64,000 nt of DNA from Aquimarina sp. TRL1 (GCF_013365535.1 NZ_CP053590.1:3214501-3278500); one strand, 5' to 3'. Positions 36,876-46,284 are shown, counted from the first letter of the stretch. Notes: generated from the letters alone by a model not told the origin. Program-made: numbers and translations.

Positions 36876-37934
36876 ATGTATTTTGAAGGAACGATAAAAA
36901 TAGACCCGTTACAACTCACTAAAATAGAAAAAGTAAAACCTACAAAAGCATTTCGGAAAATGCTCTATTTTATGACCCTAGGACAGGTCTCTGATCAACA
37001 GGAAAGGGAAACTTTTACAGCTATTTCTATATTACAGCAATTAAACAGAGCCCTGATAAAAGAAGAGGTCACGAATATCATTCGCCTATCGCATGATGAT
37101 ATTGATTTTTATTTAGATGAAGAAGGGAAGAAAAATGACTTAAAAGAAGCATTCGATACCTATGATATTCGAATTGATGAATCCATGGCCATGTTTTTTT
37201 CTACTTTGTCGATGGTACTGGAACATGAAGACAAGGAGTATAAATATTTAATAGAAGTTGATATATGCAGGATTCATCAGGTAGGAACATATCCTATAAC
37301 AATAAAAGTAACTGGATTGCTAAAAGAATTTAATGCAGTTGGTAAAAAAGAAGAAGCGGTCGGTAAGCTCGTAGAAGGGGTATTTTCTTCTCAGCAGAAA
37401 TACAACGAATACAAAGTGTCGAAACAGGCTATATTTGAGCAGTTTTTAGAACGCCTTTCTCTGAGCATTAAAAAAAATATCAGGATAGAAGATACGATTA
37501 TTGATATTAAATCAAAAATTGTAATTCCGCAAGAAAAGATAACTTCCAAAACAGCTATACCGCATAGAACTGATAATGGATATAGAGGGATGTATACCGG
37601 ATATTATGGATTTTCAGACTATATGTTCTATAGTTATTTGTGGTCATCTATGTGTCATTCTCACGGGGTCACCCTGCACGATACCCATTACGAAACTGAA
37701 AAAGGAGAGTATTTGGGGTATAAAGAAGAGCTAGAAGGAACTTCGTCATATTTAGATGATACAATCAATTCTGAAGAAAGAAAAGATATTTTTGATGAGC
37801 CGGTAACGGCAGAAGGAGAAGAGAGTAGTAGCTGGTTTGATTTTGATTCCTGGGGCGATAATGATGATACTTCATTCTCTTCATGCAGCTCGTGTTCATC
37901 ATGTTCCTCCTGTGCTTCTTGTGGAGGAGATTAA
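36876..37934 (+). CDS. Unknown protein with SSC-repeat cysteine tail
   Basis: 352 residues, 15 bases after the GRDP-like gene. No signal peptide. About 1-250 mixed alpha/beta; a Tyr/Gly-rich stretch (about 232-255, GYRGMYTGYYGFSDYMFYSY); an acidic linker (about 285-330); and a tail of four SSC units, one ASC and GGD. The tail's serines use different codons (AGC, TCG, TCA, TCC, TCT), so it is kept by selection and is not a recent DNA duplication. Five Cys spaced by two residues suggest metal binding, disulfide or modified tail. No family recognised. Confidence 0.65.
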   Translation: MYFEGTIKIDPLQLTKIEKVKPTKAFRKMLYFMTLGQVSDQQERETFTAISILQQLNRALIKEEVTNIIRLSHDDIDFYLDEEGKKNDLKEAFDTYDIRIDESMAMFFSTLSMVLEHEDKEYKYLIEVDICRIHQVGTYPITIKVTGLLKEFNAVGKKEEAVGKLVEGVFSSQQKYNEYKVSKQAIFEQFLERLSLSIKKNIRIEDTIIDIKSKIVIPQEKITSKTAIPHRTDNGYRGMYTGYYGFSDYMFYSYLWSSMCHSHGVTLHDTHYETEKGEYLGYKEELEGTSSYLDDTINSEERKDIFDEPVTAEGEESSSWFDFDSWGDNDDTSFSSCSSCSSCSSCASCGGD

Positions 37935-38074
37935 AAAAATAAACATCTTTTTTCAATAAGAAAGAAGTACTGTCTTATTAAGGTAGATAAAAGGGGAATT
38001 TGCAGGGAATCAAAATAATTTATTTCTTGTGGTATAAGTTTGAGAATCATTAGTCACAAAGAATTACTTACACC

Positions 38075-38677
38075 ATGGGGAGAAATAAGAAAACAGATCC
38101 GAACCTCTTAATTGCAATAGGAGTATTAATCGCCAGCTTTGCAGCTTTGTTTGTCTATATGAGGCAGGCGGCTATCATGAGTGAACAAACAGAGATATTG
38201 CTGCAGCAAACCAAGGCAAATGCCTGGCCATATGTCTCGATTAATACAGGGAGAAGTTTTCATGATAATGAGATTAGTGAGTATAGATATGAGGTTTCGA
38301 ATAAAGGAACGGGTCCAGCAATTATAGAAGGGGTAAAAATCACGTATAAAGGGGAAATAGCAAGGAACTGGAAGGAATTATACACAGCTTTAGAAGTTCC
38401 TGATACGATTCGAAAAGGGCATACCAACGAAATGATTTCTAACCGTGTGATATCTTCCGGGGGAAGTATTTTATTAATAGACTTTTCTAATAATAAAAAA
38501 GTTATGAAGTGGGTGTTTGAAAAAGCAAAAGATATCCATATAACGATCTGCTATAAATCAGTATTTGGAGAATTTTGGGAAATAAAAAGAGAAGGGTTTT
38601 ACACCAATCTGGAAGCGACTAAGCGAACATCTGTAGCAGAAAATACTATCAGAGAAGAAGAAAGGTTTATTGAATAA
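38075..38677 (+). CDS. Membrane-anchored protein of unknown function
   Basis: 200 residues. One N-terminal transmembrane helix (about 10-29, LLIAIGVLIASFAALFVYM), a short coiled coil (QAAIMSEQTEILLQQTKANAWP), then a beta-sandwich-like domain (YRYEVSNKGTGPAIIEGVKITYKG). Proteins of this layout are common in Bacteroidota and are usually left unnamed. ATG start; the GNAT remnant follows 12 bases after the stop. Confidence 0.7.
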   Translation: MGRNKKTDPNLLIAIGVLIASFAALFVYMRQAAIMSEQTEILLQQTKANAWPYVSINTGRSFHDNEISEYRYEVSNKGTGPAIIEGVKITYKGEIARNWKELYTALEVPDTIRKGHTNEMISNRVISSGGSILLIDFSNNKKVMKWVFEKAKDIHITICYKSVFGEFWEIKREGFYTNLEATKRTSVAENTIREEERFIE

Positions 38678-38689
38678 TAAAAACAGATA

Positions 38690-39223
38690 ATGGAATTATT
38701 AGAAACAAAGAGATTTCAATTACGGGTTATTGAGGATACAGATATAGCTAATATACATCGAGGGTTATCACACCCAGAAGTAATAAAGTATTAAGGGGTT
38801 CGCTTTTTGACCTTAGAAGCAACCAAAGAACAAATGCAATGGTATGCTGATCTGCTAGAGAATAACACCGGAATATGGTGAGGTATATACACTAAAGATA
38901 CTCGAGAATTTGTAGGGGCAGGAGGATTTAACGATGCAGATAGTACTCATAAAAAAGCAGAAATAGGCTTTTGGCTTTTACCAGACTATTGGGGGCAGGG
39001 AATAATGAAAGAAGTAATGCCTGCTATTTTTTCATACGGATTTGATGTGATGGGACTCAATAGAATAGAAGGGTTTGTAGATCACGAAAATGAAAAATGC
39101 AAGAAAGCACTACAGAAGATCAATTTTCAATATGAAGGGACAATGAGAGAGTCAGAAGTAGAAAATGGTCGTTTTATAGATGTGGATATTTTTGCCAGGC
39201 TTCGGAAGGATGCAGAGAGCTGA
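38690..39223 (+). pseudogene. GNAT N-acetyltransferase (RimJ/RimL-like) with two nonsense codons
   Basis: The frame from ATG 38690 to the stop at 39223 codes for a complete 177-residue acetyltransferase (ETKRFQLRVIEDTDIANI, GAGGFNDADSTHKKAEIGFW, LPDYWGQGIMKEVM, NEKCKKALQKINFQYEGTMRE) but is broken by TAA at 38792-38794 (codon 35, where Tyr is expected in KYYGVRF) and TGA at 38879-38881 (codon 64, where Trp is expected in WWGIY). Each is one base change from the expected codon, and there is no frameshift, so inactivation looks recent. A shorter product could start at 39005 but would lack half the fold. Confidence 0.85.
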
Positions 39224-39708
39224 AAGCTTCAAAAAATAAGTAACAAAATTTTAGTTCATAATGATCTAAGGTGTTTTTAAAAAAACAGTTTTGCTATGGA
39301 GAATACCTGCTTTTGAGATTAACGATCATTTTGGAAAGTGATATAGTGAAAAGGAAATAGTAGGGGAAATCCTTTCATTACTCCGTTATTTTTATCGATG
39401 ATTGTGTGTTTTTGTCGGATGAACAGTAAAAAATACGCGTTTTTACCATAACCAACTTATTATCAATATGTAGTACCTTAGTATTCGGATAAAGGGGTTT
39501 GTCCATTTTCTTGAAAACAACTTGAATGTTTTTTTTGAACTAAATGATTTCATGTCAAAATAGGTTGCTATAAACAGCAACCTATTTTTTTTAGAGTGTT
39601 ATCTGGGAGGAAAATTGTTAAAATACAGACAGCTCTCATGTATTGAGAGCCATCAGCGTAAAAATTAAATTATCAATAGGTAATTAGTAAAATACGTATA
39701 TTCGCATT
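39224..39708. other. Intergenic region with terminator and hairpin
   Basis: 485 bases. It contains a strong terminator (39557-39592), a 7-bp hairpin (GCTCTCA 39632-39638 with TGAGAGC 39644-39650) and a -7-like TATATTCG at 39697-39704 just before a small open frame. The 330 bases before the terminator show no gene, which may mean that a transcript or gene remnant ended there. Confidence 0.5.
39557..39592 (+). terminator. Strong intrinsic terminator
   Basis: Perfect 13-bp stem 39557-39569 with 39576-39588, loop ATAAAC, followed by further T to 39592. It stands 330 bases after the pseudogene with no intact gene directly in front. Confidence 0.9.
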
Positions 39709-39828
39709 ATGAGTAATTTTAATACCTGGTGGATGAAAATTCACCCCCTTGTGCGAAGAATCATTCGAGTGGCAATTATAACCATGATTCTATTTTTTAT
39801 ATTTCGTTTTTTTGGTCTTATTAATTAG
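39709..39828 (+). CDS. Possible 39-residue single-TM small protein
   Basis: ATG 39709 to TAG 39828. The product starts MSNFNTWWMKIHPLVRRI, has a basic flank (RRIIR) and one hydrophobic helix (VAIITMILFFIFRFFGLI). A -7-like TATATTCG ends 4 bases before the ATG, so the transcript could be leaderless. The 3' end overlaps the convergent gene by 8 bases. Such small membrane proteins exist in Flavobacteriia, but conservation cannot be judged here. Confidence 0.4.
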   Translation: MSNFNTWWMKIHPLVRRIIRVAIITMILFFIFRFFGLIN

Positions 39829-40258
39829 ATAGAATTGTAATCTCTTTTTGAATTTCAGTTTCCATAAAATCCAAGGTATCATTTCTTAGCTTCCATTCAT
39901 TATATAATACATTCCCTTTTTTTTCTGGAGTTATAATGGCATTTTTTCGTTCCAGTTTTTTTAGAACCCAATTCACAATAGAAAATCGGGAAGTGTTTTT
40001 TTCAGGAGTAATCACATTACATTTTATGTTCTTTCGATGATTGAGTATTCTGGATTGTGTCTCCGGAGATAGAATAGCAGCATTGTACAGACATAAAAAA
40101 TCATCCATGGATACAATATGCTCGAAATGCAATGACTGAGAAGGGTCAATATGATTTCCTGTGTATAGGTTTAAATACTGAGTATTTATTTCTTTTTCCA
40201 GCGATTTTTTTACTTCATAAAAATCACGCTCGTAGATATCTGATATATAGGTTTTCAT
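39821..40258 (-). CDS. Unknown protein
   Basis: 145 residues from the ATG at 40258; a TTG nine codons earlier is possible but less likely. Mostly helical and charged, no signal peptide or membrane segment. Segments SDIYERDFYEVKKSLEKEI, LHFEHIVSMDDFLCLYNAAI and SIVNWVLKKLERKNAI are visible. No family recognised. Single gene, convergent with the small open frame at 39709. Confidence 0.65.
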   Translation of the reverse strand: MKTYISDIYERDFYEVKKSLEKEINTQYLNLYTGNHIDPSQSLHFEHIVSMDDFLCLYNAAILSPETQSRILNHRKNIKCNVITPEKNTSRFSIVNWVLKKLERKNAIITPEKKGNVLYNEWKLRNDTLDFMETEIQKEITILSN

Positions 40259-40664
40259 AAGAGGTCTTTTAATTATATATGACAAAGCTATGGGGAATCC
40301 TTTCGATAGATAACGTAAATAAAGTGAAGTATCTTTTTTGATTGCTGAGGTGTCTTTTTGTGTCAGCGAAGTACTTTTGTTAAGTTCTTGTTAAACAAAA
40401 TAGTACTCATATGATAAGGGTAATCACATAAAATAATAAGAAGAGTGATGTACTATCAGAGGGTACTACTATCTTTTGTAAAAGAAGATCAGGAGGAAAG
40501 TGTTGTGAAATTCTTAACTATTTTCACTGTTGATATTTAGTATATTGGCAAAATTTTTACCGATATTTTAATAAAAAGTAAGACAATCTGGATAGAAACC
40601 TGCTTTTTTTTAAAGGTAAAGTATAGTTATATAAGTCATCAATCGTTTAAAAAACAAAACAAAA
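40259..40664. other. Divergent intergenic region
   Basis: 406 bases between the unknown minus-strand gene and the tricorn-like protease. No gene, clear hairpin or full promoter pair recognised. Confidence 0.5.
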
Positions 40665-43600
40665 GTGAAAAAATTATTAGCTTTTTTGACACTGTTGGTT
40701 ATCAGTGTTGGACAATCGAAGGTGTTGGCACAAGAAACACCTCAATGGATGCGATATCCGGTTATCTCTCCGGATGGAAAAAAGATTGCATTTAGTTATA
40801 AAGGAGATATTTATGTGGTCAATAGTGCTGGAGGAAGAGCAGTACAGCTGACAACTAATATGGCACATGATTATAGACCTGTTTGGTCACATGATGCTCA
40901 AAAAATTGCATTTTCATCAGATAGACATGGGAATTTTGACGTGTATATTATGGACGCAGAAGGAGGGAATGTTCAGCGGTTAACACATCATTCAGCCAAT
41001 GATTATGTCAGTGATTTTTCTGTCGATAATAAAAAAGTATATTATACTTCCACTCGGTTAGATACTCCTGTTTCTATTATGTTTCCTTCTCGTACACTAT
41101 CAGAAATATATAGTGTCAGTGTTCAGGGAGGAAGAGAACAGCAATTTCTGGCAGTTCCTTCAGAACATATGAAGTGGAATGCCACTGGAGATCAGTTTTT
41201 ATTCGAGAATATAAAAGGATATGAAGATCAATGGAGAAAACATCATACTTCTTCCATTACCAGAGATATTGTATTATATGATACCAATCAAAAAGCGTAT
41301 AAAAAAATAGCAAATTGGGAAGGAGAAGAGCGCAATCCTGTATGGAATGGACAAACAGGAGTATATTTCCTTAGTGAAAAAGGAGGTTCCTTTAATATTT
41401 GGAAAAAAGATATCAACTCGAATACCTATGGTACACAAATTACAGAACATACAACACACCCGGTACGATTCTTATCAGCTTCAAAATCTGGGGTATTATG
41501 TTATGGGTATGATGGAGAGATCTATACCTATCAGAACGGGAGTTCTAAAAAAGTAAATATTACGATTAAGTCAGATCAGCCTAACAATCTTTATGAGTTT
41601 ATTAATGCTGGAAGAATTACGGATTTTGATGTTTCCCCTAATGGAAAAGAGGTGGCTTTTATCGCCAGAGGAGAAGTATTTGTAACATCAATAACCTATA
41701 AGACGACTAAGCAAATAACAAAAACCTCAGGAATGGAACGACGTGTTCAGTTTAGTCCTGATGGAAAATCGTTGGTATACGATAGCGAAAGAGATGGAAG
41801 TTGGAATATCTATAAAGCTACCATTGGCAGAAAAGAAGATACTTATTTTTACAATAGTCTGTTAATCAATGAAGAAGTCTTGGTAGCGACAGATCAGGAA
41901 ACCTTTCAGCCATTATTTTCTCCCGACGGAAAAGAGGTCGCTTTTTTAGAAAATAGAACGACTCTGAAGGTAGTGAATTTGGCTTCAAAAGAAATAAGAA
42001 CAGTACTGGATGGAACCTATAATTATTCGTATGTGGATGGAGATCAGTATTTTACTTGGTCTCCGGATAGTAAGTGGTTATTGGTTGAGTTTTTCGAATT
42101 CGAACGCTGGAATTCAGATATAGGTTTAGTAAAAGCTTCCGGAACCGAAAAACCAATTAATCTTACTAAGAGTGGGTACTCCAATACAAGAGCTAAATTT
42201 GCTATGGATGGAGCATTGGTATATTGGGAAACCGATAAACAAGGATTCCGATCTCATGGTAGTTGGGGGTCTCACGGAGATGTATATGGGATTTTTCTAA
42301 CACAAAAAGCATATGATACTTTTTTGCAAAGCAAAGAAGAAACTGAATTAGAAAAAGAAGAAGATACCTCAGAAAAAGAAGAGGGTAAAGACAAAAAAGA
42401 AAATAAAAAGAAGAAAAAAGATAAAGAAGATAAAGAAGAAAAGGTACGTCCAATAGTAGTAGAAAAAGAAGGGCTCCATGATCGTAAACTTAGATTGACA
42501 ATCCACTCTTCCTTTTTAGGAGATTATTTGCTAAATGAGAAAGCGGATCAACTTGTGTATCTATCTAATTTTGAAAAAGGTTTTGATCTTTGGACTACTA
42601 AATTTAAAGAAAAAGAAACAAAACTGTTAGCCAAGTTAAATGGATCAGGATCAAAGCTTCAATTTGATAAAAAACAAGAACATGTGTTTTTGATTAATAA
42701 GGGAAGTTTACAAAAAATAGCAGTAAAAGATGGAAGTAAGAAAAGCATAGGAGCAGATGCTACTATGTCTTTATCAAAAGCTAAAGAACGCGCCTATATG
42801 TTTGAACATGCCTGGAGGCAACTACGAGAGAAATTTTATGTTCAGGATTTACATGGAGTTGACTGGGATATGTATAAAAAGGAATACGAGAAATACCTGC
42901 CTTCAATTAATAATGGATACGATTTTGCAGAAATGTTAAGTGAATTACTGGGAGAGATCAATGCATCTCATACTGGTGCAGGATACAGAAGACGTGCCAA
43001 AAAAGCAGATAAAACAGCTTCATTAGGATGTTTTTATGATGAAACCTATACAGGAAACGGAGTTAAAATAGCCGAAATAATAACAGGAAGCCCATTACAA
43101 CAAAAAGAAAGTAAGATAACTGCAGGGACCATTATAGAAAAAATAAATGGAGAGACTATTACTGCAAATACAAATTTCTATGCACTATTGAATAGAAAAG
43201 AAGGAAAAAGAACATTGCTTGCATGTTATAACCCCACCTCTAAAGAACGTTGGTCAGAAGTAGTAAAGCCAGTTAGTTTATACAAAGAAAGTCAGTTGGC
43301 ATACAAGCGTTGGGTGAAGAGTAGAGCAGCTGCCGTAGAAAAATTATCCGGAGGAAGATTAGGATATGTGCACGTAAAAGGAATGAACTCTGCCAGCTTT
43401 AGAGAAGTATTTGAAAAAGCCTTAGGTGAGTTCCATACCAAAGAAGGATTGATTGTAGATACCCGATTTAACGGAGGAGGTTGGTTGCATGATGATTTGG
43501 TAACATTTTTAGGAGGAAAAGTATATATGACTTTCGAGCCTAGAGGACAGAAAAATATGGGAGGAGAACCAATTTGGAAATGGACAAAACCTTCCTGTGT

Positions 43601-43904
43601 TTTAATGAGTGAATCTAATTATTCTGATGCTCATATGTTCCCATATACCTATAAAGCATTAGGGGTTGGAAAATTAATTGGAATGCCGGTTCCTGGAACA
43701 GGAACAGCTGTATGGTGGGACACCATGGTGGACGGACAGACTACTTTTGGAATACCACAAGTAGGGATGCGAGGAATAATTGACAACAAGTTATTGGAGA
43801 ATAATCAGTTAATGCCAGATATACAAGTGGACAATGTGTATGAAAAGGCTTTAAGTGGTGAAGATCAACAATTAGAAGCAGCGGTTAAAGAACTGCTTAA
43901 ATAA
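40665..43904 (+). CDS. Tricorn-like S41 family protease
   Basis: 1,079 residues starting at GTG 40665, directly followed by a signal peptide (KKLLAFLTLLVISVGQSKVLA). Two beta-propellers built from PD40-type repeats (about 30-300 and 315-690: YPVISPDGKKIAFSYKGDIY, VRFSPDGKSLVYDS); the second is interrupted at about 555-600 by a Lys/Glu-rich insert. A C1 helical domain, a PDZ domain (about 780-860, GVKIAEIITGSPLQ) and an S41 domain (about 880-1079) follow, with the nucleophile Ser987 in SNYSDAHMFPY and a conserved GGGWLHDDL. The family degrades peptides. Here the signal peptide puts it in the periplasm. Lone gene with its own terminator. Confidence 0.93.
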   Translation: MKKLLAFLTLLVISVGQSKVLAQETPQWMRYPVISPDGKKIAFSYKGDIYVVNSAGGRAVQLTTNMAHDYRPVWSHDAQKIAFSSDRHGNFDVYIMDAEGGNVQRLTHHSANDYVSDFSVDNKKVYYTSTRLDTPVSIMFPSRTLSEIYSVSVQGGREQQFLAVPSEHMKWNATGDQFLFENIKGYEDQWRKHHTSSITRDIVLYDTNQKAYKKIANWEGEERNPVWNGQTGVYFLSEKGGSFNIWKKDINSNTYGTQITEHTTHPVRFLSASKSGVLCYGYDGEIYTYQNGSSKKVNITIKSDQPNNLYEFINAGRITDFDVSPNGKEVAFIARGEVFVTSITYKTTKQITKTSGMERRVQFSPDGKSLVYDSERDGSWNIYKATIGRKEDTYFYNSLLINEEVLVATDQETFQPLFSPDGKEVAFLENRTTLKVVNLASKEIRTVLDGTYNYSYVDGDQYFTWSPDSKWLLVEFFEFERWNSDIGLVKASGTEKPINLTKSGYSNTRAKFAMDGALVYWETDKQGFRSHGSWGSHGDVYGIFLTQKAYDTFLQSKEETELEKEEDTSEKEEGKDKKENKKKKKDKEDKEEKVRPIVVEKEGLHDRKLRLTIHSSFLGDYLLNEKADQLVYLSNFEKGFDLWTTKFKEKETKLLAKLNGSGSKLQFDKKQEHVFLINKGSLQKIAVKDGSKKSIGADATMSLSKAKERAYMFEHAWRQLREKFYVQDLHGVDWDMYKKEYEKYLPSINNGYDFAEMLSELLGEINASHTGAGYRRRAKKADKTASLGCFYDETYTGNGVKIAEIITGSPLQQKESKITAGTIIEKINGETITANTNFYALLNRKEGKRTLLACYNPTSKERWSEVVKPVSLYKESQLAYKRWVKSRAAAVEKLSGGRLGYVHVKGMNSASFREVFEKALGEFHTKEGLIVDTRFNGGGWLHDDLVTFLGGKVYMTFEPRGQKNMGGEPIWKWTKPSCVLMSESNYSDAHMFPYTYKALGVGKLIGMPVPGTGTAVWWDTMVDGQTTFGIPQVGMRGIIDNKLLENNQLMPDIQVDNVYEKALSGEDQQLEAAVKELLK

Positions 43905-43927
43905 AAATGATATTTATAATATAAGAG

Positions 43928-43965
43928 AAAAAGACCATTTACGATCAGGTAAATGGTCTTTTTTT
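43928..43965 (+). terminator. Intrinsic terminator after the tricorn-like gene
   Basis: Perfect 14-bp stem 43928-43941 with 43950-43963 (AAAAAGACCATTTA and complement), loop CGATCAGG, T-run following. Confidence 0.9.
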
Positions 43966-44090
43966 ATGATATTACTCCTACAGTATATAACTAAAAATAC
44001 TGAGGGGGTTGGTTTATGTATAGTAGGGATATACCCGGATAATTTCTTTGTTGTTTCGGTTAGGAGTTTTGCAACCAAACCGGCTCAATG

Positions 44091-44618
44091 TTAATGATCT
44101 TCTTTACTGCTTTCGTCTTTTGTGTTTTCTTCTTTACTGTGTTCTTCCAGCATTTGCTTGTGATCCTTCATCATTTTTGTATGATCGTCTTCTAATTTTT
44201 TATGATCTGCTTTTAAGGTTTCATGCTCTGCTTTCATTTTTGCATGCTCAGTTTTTATTTCTTCCTCAGTTGACGAACGATCTTTATGTTTACTTTCTAA
44301 GGTTTTGTGATTTGAAATCAAAGCATCATGTTTTTCAATGATTGCTTGATGTTTTTTCAGGACTGAGTTGTGATCGTTTTCCATTAGCACATGTAATGAG
44401 TCATTTTCGCTCATCACTTTGTTGTGCTCTCCAACCATTTTCATATGCTCTTGTTCCATTTTTTTGTGAGCTTCTTTCATACTCGTATGCTCAGTTTCAA
44501 AAGTCGTATGTTCTTTTGCTAATTCCTTATGAAAATCATTATCCTTTTTGGTATCCTTACAAGCGACAAATGCCAGTAGTACCAGCATGCTAAAAATAGT
44601 TGATGTTAGTTTTCTCAT
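44091..44618 (-). CDS. Lipoprotein with His-rich heptad coiled coil
   Basis: 175 residues. Lipobox LAFVACKDT (Cys20). From residue 29 to near the end the protein is one long helix in which His recurs at seven-residue steps: AKEH, ETEH, KEAH, EQEH, VGEH, then NDH, KKH, EKH, SNH, SKH, and again TEH, AEH, ADH, DDH, KDH, EEH; 19 His in all, with Met/Leu at the core positions. It would form a rod from the membrane with a stripe of His on one face, suited to metal binding or to pH-dependent assembly. No family name known; function not inferable. Confidence 0.75.
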   Translation of the reverse strand: MRKLTSTIFSMLVLLAFVACKDTKKDNDFHKELAKEHTTFETEHTSMKEAHKKMEQEHMKMVGEHNKVMSENDSLHVLMENDHNSVLKKHQAIIEKHDALISNHKTLESKHKDRSSTEEEIKTEHAKMKAEHETLKADHKKLEDDHTKMMKDHKQMLEEHSKEENTKDESSKEDH

Positions 44619-44831
44619 GATGTTATCTTTTAGTATTTAAACTTTTCTAAGGTACAATTTTTTGTATCATTTTTGAATAACATTCAGCGAATAAATGAAT
44701 ATGTAGATTCTCTTACGTTAGTGGTTTTAGAACTTGTTTTTTTGATGTATTCCTTGAAGATGGTTAATAGATAATACACAGACGGTAACATCTTTTATAA
44801 AAAAATCATTTAGTTTTAAGAACTCATATAG

Positions 44832-44859
44832 AAAGGGCGCCTGTTGTGTGACGCCCTTT
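44832..44859 (-). terminator. Hairpin after the tautomerase gene
   Basis: 8-bp stem AAAGGGCG (44832-44839) with CGCCCTTT (44852-44859). Read on the minus strand it follows the tautomerase stop and is succeeded by CTATATG, a weak tail. Confidence 0.55.
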
Positions 44860-44864
44860 GTATA

Positions 44865-45068
44865 TTAATTTCTGCTTAGTGCTGATTTAATTTCAGTGAC
44901 CGTTTTTCCTCCAACAGCAATATTATCATCTTTTACCTCCTTTATAGAGACAAAAAACAATTCTTTTGGAATTCCGGTAACATTTACAGCTACTTCTGTT
45001 AGTTTTTCAATGAGTTCTTGCTTTGTTTTTTTATCAAGAGACCCTGTTTCAAATGATATATACGGCAT
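44865..45068 (-). CDS. 4-oxalocrotonate tautomerase family protein
   Basis: 67 residues, the usual size. Pro directly after Met becomes the catalytic N-terminal Pro1 of this superfamily; the pattern PYISFETGSLDKKTKQELIEKLTEVAVNVTGIPKELFFVSIKEV follows 4-OT/MIF-type subunits. These small proteins form hexamers and move double bonds or protons in keto/enol acids. The substrate is not known. Lone gene on the minus strand. Confidence 0.85.
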   Translation of the reverse strand: MPYISFETGSLDKKTKQELIEKLTEVAVNVTGIPKELFFVSIKEVKDDNIAVGGKTVTEIKSALSRN

Positions 45069-45480
45069 ATTATTTATGATTTAACATGAATTATTAGATA
45101 GAGTGCTCTGAACTTAATTTTTTTTTTTTAAATAATTGATCACTCCGTCATTAAAAGTAAATGTAATCTGAAAAGAATTGTCTTAATTAGTTGTAAAAAA
45201 TCGTTAAGTTTTTCTAAACCGAATACATATGTAAGATGTTTATTGTTAAAGTTTTATGATTTGATTTTTCTAAAAAAATAATAGTGATAAAAACCACTTT
45301 TTTATCCGGATAGTTTTTAAAATAGTGTTATAATTTTCCGGAAACTTCCTCGTTCATAGTATCAATTTGTATGCTCTTCTAAAGCATATACACAATTTTT
45401 AATTACAAACAGATCTTAGCGATATAATAGGGAAGTCATTTCTCTTGTATAGAATAAGGTTTATCTTAACAAATATCTCA
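45069..45480. other. AT-rich intergenic region
   Basis: 412 bases, divergent promoters expected. It has a run of 12 or more T around 45118-45130. No gene or convincing palindrome was found. An in-frame TTG at 45445 precedes the SnoaL gene, but the ATG at 45481 is preferred. Confidence 0.45.
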
Positions 45481-46284
45481 ATGAATAATAAAGAAAAAGC
45501 AAAGGCTTATCATACAGCCGTTAGTGCATACGATGTATCGACAATAGAAAAAATGGTTGAAGAAAATTACATTCAACATAATCCAAAAGTTCCATCAGGA
45601 AGGGCAGCATTTGTCTCCATGATTCCTACATTAAAAATGCATGGTAGCAAAATAGAAAACATTCGGATGATGGAAGATAATGATCATATTATCATGCATC
45701 ATAAGTGGGTCAATGCGGCTCCATTTGGTTTTGAAGCGTCAGTGGCTTTTCATATTATAAGGTTTGATAGCCAGGGTTTTATTGCAGAACACTGGAATGT
45801 GATGACAGGAATTGCACCCTTGAATGCTTCTAAAAGATCCTTATTTGACGGGGAGACAACAATTACGGATATAGAGAACACAGAAAGTAATAAGGCAATC
45901 ATTGCAAAACTGATCAATCAGATGATACACGATGATGTTGAAGAGATTACCACTACTGTGATTCCTCGATATTTTCAGGAAGAATTCCACCAGCATAATG
46001 CAATGATATCTGATGGAATTCAAGGGCTAACGGATGCCATTCAACAAGGAGTATATGTCCCTCGTTATAAAAAACAGCAAGCTGTTTTCGGAGAGGGAAA
46101 TTTTGTCCTTTCTATTAGTGAGGGAATACTTTCACAAAAAAATACAGCATTGTACGATCTATTTAGATTGGATAATGCAAAGATTGTAGAACATTGGAGT
46201 ATCTATCAGGAAATCCCAACGACTGATTTGGCGAATACGAATACGATGTTTAATTTTCAACATAGGTTTCAACCAAGTTTTTGA
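45481..46284 (+). CDS. Double SnoaL-like (NTF2-fold) protein
   Basis: 267 residues from ATG 45481. Two tandem SnoaL-like domains of about 125 residues: the first with YHTAVSAYDVSTIEKMVEENYIQHNPKVPSG and ending FIAEHWNVMTG; the second with MIHDDVEEITTTVIPRYFQEEFHQHNAMISDG and ending IVEHWSIYQEIP. SnoaL-type proteins are cyclases, hydrolases or hydroxylases in secondary metabolism, or orphan enzymes. Its 3' end overlaps that of the FAD monooxygenase by 35 bases in convergent orientation. It may be a tailoring enzyme of the isonitrile cluster, but it is on the other strand and this is only positional. Confidence 0.8.
   Translation: MNNKEKAKAYHTAVSAYDVSTIEKMVEENYIQHNPKVPSGRAAFVSMIPTLKMHGSKIENIRMMEDNDHIIMHHKWVNAAPFGFEASVAFHIIRFDSQGFIAEHWNVMTGIAPLNASKRSLFDGETTITDIENTESNKAIIAKLINQMIHDDVEEITTTVIPRYFQEEFHQHNAMISDGIQGLTDAIQQGVYVPRYKKQQAVFGEGNFVLSISEGILSQKNTALYDLFRLDNAKIVEHWSIYQEIPTTDLANTNTMFNFQHRFQPSF

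Noticed and set aside
37955..37979. Inverted repeat AATAAGA/TCTTATT after the Cys-tail gene
   Set aside because: Only seven AT-rich pairs and no T-tail; expected by chance in such DNA.
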